From Desulfovibrio sp. (GTDB lineage Bacteria; Desulfobacterota; Desulfovibrionia; Desulfovibrionales; Desulfovibrionaceae), in assembly GCA_009773975.1 (NCBI GenBank), contig VSMX01000065.1, positions 6,540 through 12,508 on the forward strand: a DNA stretch of 5,969 nt, given 5' to 3'. Position numbers and translations under genes: made by a program. Below are positions 5,859-5,969 of the stretch, piece after piece. The notes beneath the pieces were generated by a model, which worked only from the letters and a program-made list of their open reading frames with translations, was not told the DNA's origin and did not search any database. The first letter of the stretch is position 1. Every line of letters starts with the position of its first letter.

Positions 5859-5880
5859 CGCCGGATTGAAAATCCGGCGC
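5858..5880. repeat. Perfect 10-bp inverted repeat, hairpin 4
   Basis: GCGCCGGATT (5858-5867) and AATCCGGCGC (5871-5880) form a perfect 10-base-pair stem with a GAA loop. Its right arm shares CCGGCGC with the left arm of the next inverted repeat, so the two cannot both form in full. Confidence 0.8.
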
Positions 5881-5923
5881 AAGAAGCTGTTTTCACTGAA
5901 GTGAAAACAGCCTCTTACGCCGG
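5874..5923. repeat. Long 50-base inverted repeat, hairpin 5
   Basis: The core is a perfect 11-base-pair stem, GCTGTTTTCAC (5886-5896) with GTGAAAACAGC (5901-5911), around a TGAA loop. Beyond single mismatches it continues with AAGA/TCTT and then CCGGCG/CGCCGG, giving 21 paired bases in 23-base arms. A further copy of CCGGCGCA at 5920-5927 repeats 5874-5881. This is the strongest structure in the window. Confidence 0.8.
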
Positions 5924-5969
5924 CGCATCTACCGTAATAAAAAAAACGGCAATTGACGCATGTCCAAAA

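Larger units (their letters stand above)
5561..5969. other. Gene-free structured region upstream of ftsH
   Basis: No convincing gene or RNA gene is present in these 409 bases. The left third is the AT-rich ftsH leader and candidate promoter. The segment 5701-5745 has short complementary blocks (GGCAA/TTGCC, GGGG/CCCC, CCCAT/ATGGG). The segment 5771-5923 is packed with five longer hairpins, listed separately. The right end (5932-5949) has CCGT and ACGG around an A-tract, after which the window ends. Such a cluster suggests a repeat element or the 3' structures of a gene lying to the right. Confidence 0.6.

Noticed and set aside
5960..5969. ATG TCC AAA at the right edge, possible gene start on the plus strand
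   Set aside because: No ribosome binding site precedes it and only three codons are visible, so it cannot be supported.
1..5969. CRISPR array, tRNA, rRNA, transposase, integrase or phage genes
   Set aside because: None seen: no regularly spaced repeats, no cloverleaf pattern, and all substantial frames are explained by the five genes.

Overview
The window looks like a chromosomal segment of a sulfate-reducing bacterium of the Desulfovibrio group. This is an inference from the FtsH N-terminus, the ZraP/TSUP gene mix and the roughly even base composition; no rRNA or tRNA is present to confirm it. It holds five protein-coding genes, one of them cut by the left edge, and two intergenic regions rich in inverted repeats.

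Layout: (1) 1-1007, plus strand: the C-terminal part of a PAS-PAS-GGDEF signalling protein, a probable diguanylate cyclase. (2) 1008-1145: a short gap between convergent genes with two hairpins. (3) 1146-1604, minus strand: a ZraP-type periplasmic zinc/heavy-metal stress protein with a strong ribosome binding site, a near-consensus sigma-54 promoter and a possible upstream activator dyad. (4) 1785-2657, minus: a TauE/SafE (TSUP) family membrane transporter. (5) 2734-3588, minus: dihydropteroate synthase (folP), which overlaps (6) 3578-5560, minus: the membrane AAA+ protease FtsH. (7) 5561-5969: about 400 bases without a credible gene, containing the ftsH leader (TTG start, palindromic Shine-Dalgarno, A-tract repeats, candidate promoter) and a cluster of five adjacent hairpins.

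ftsH, folP and the TSUP gene lie in one direction with an 11-base overlap and a 76-base gap, so they are probably one transcription unit read from right to left. zraP follows 180 bases later, but its sigma-54 promoter suggests separate, stress-triggered control. ftsH-folP is a housekeeping pair (membrane protein quality control and folate synthesis); the TSUP gene and zraP look like adaptive additions.

I did not find a new multi-gene system. The observations most worth checking are the sigma-54 promoter of zraP, a terminator-shaped hairpin inside the folP coding sequence, the hairpin cluster upstream of ftsH with mutually exclusive folds, and the loss of the inhibitory-site arginine in the GGDEF protein.
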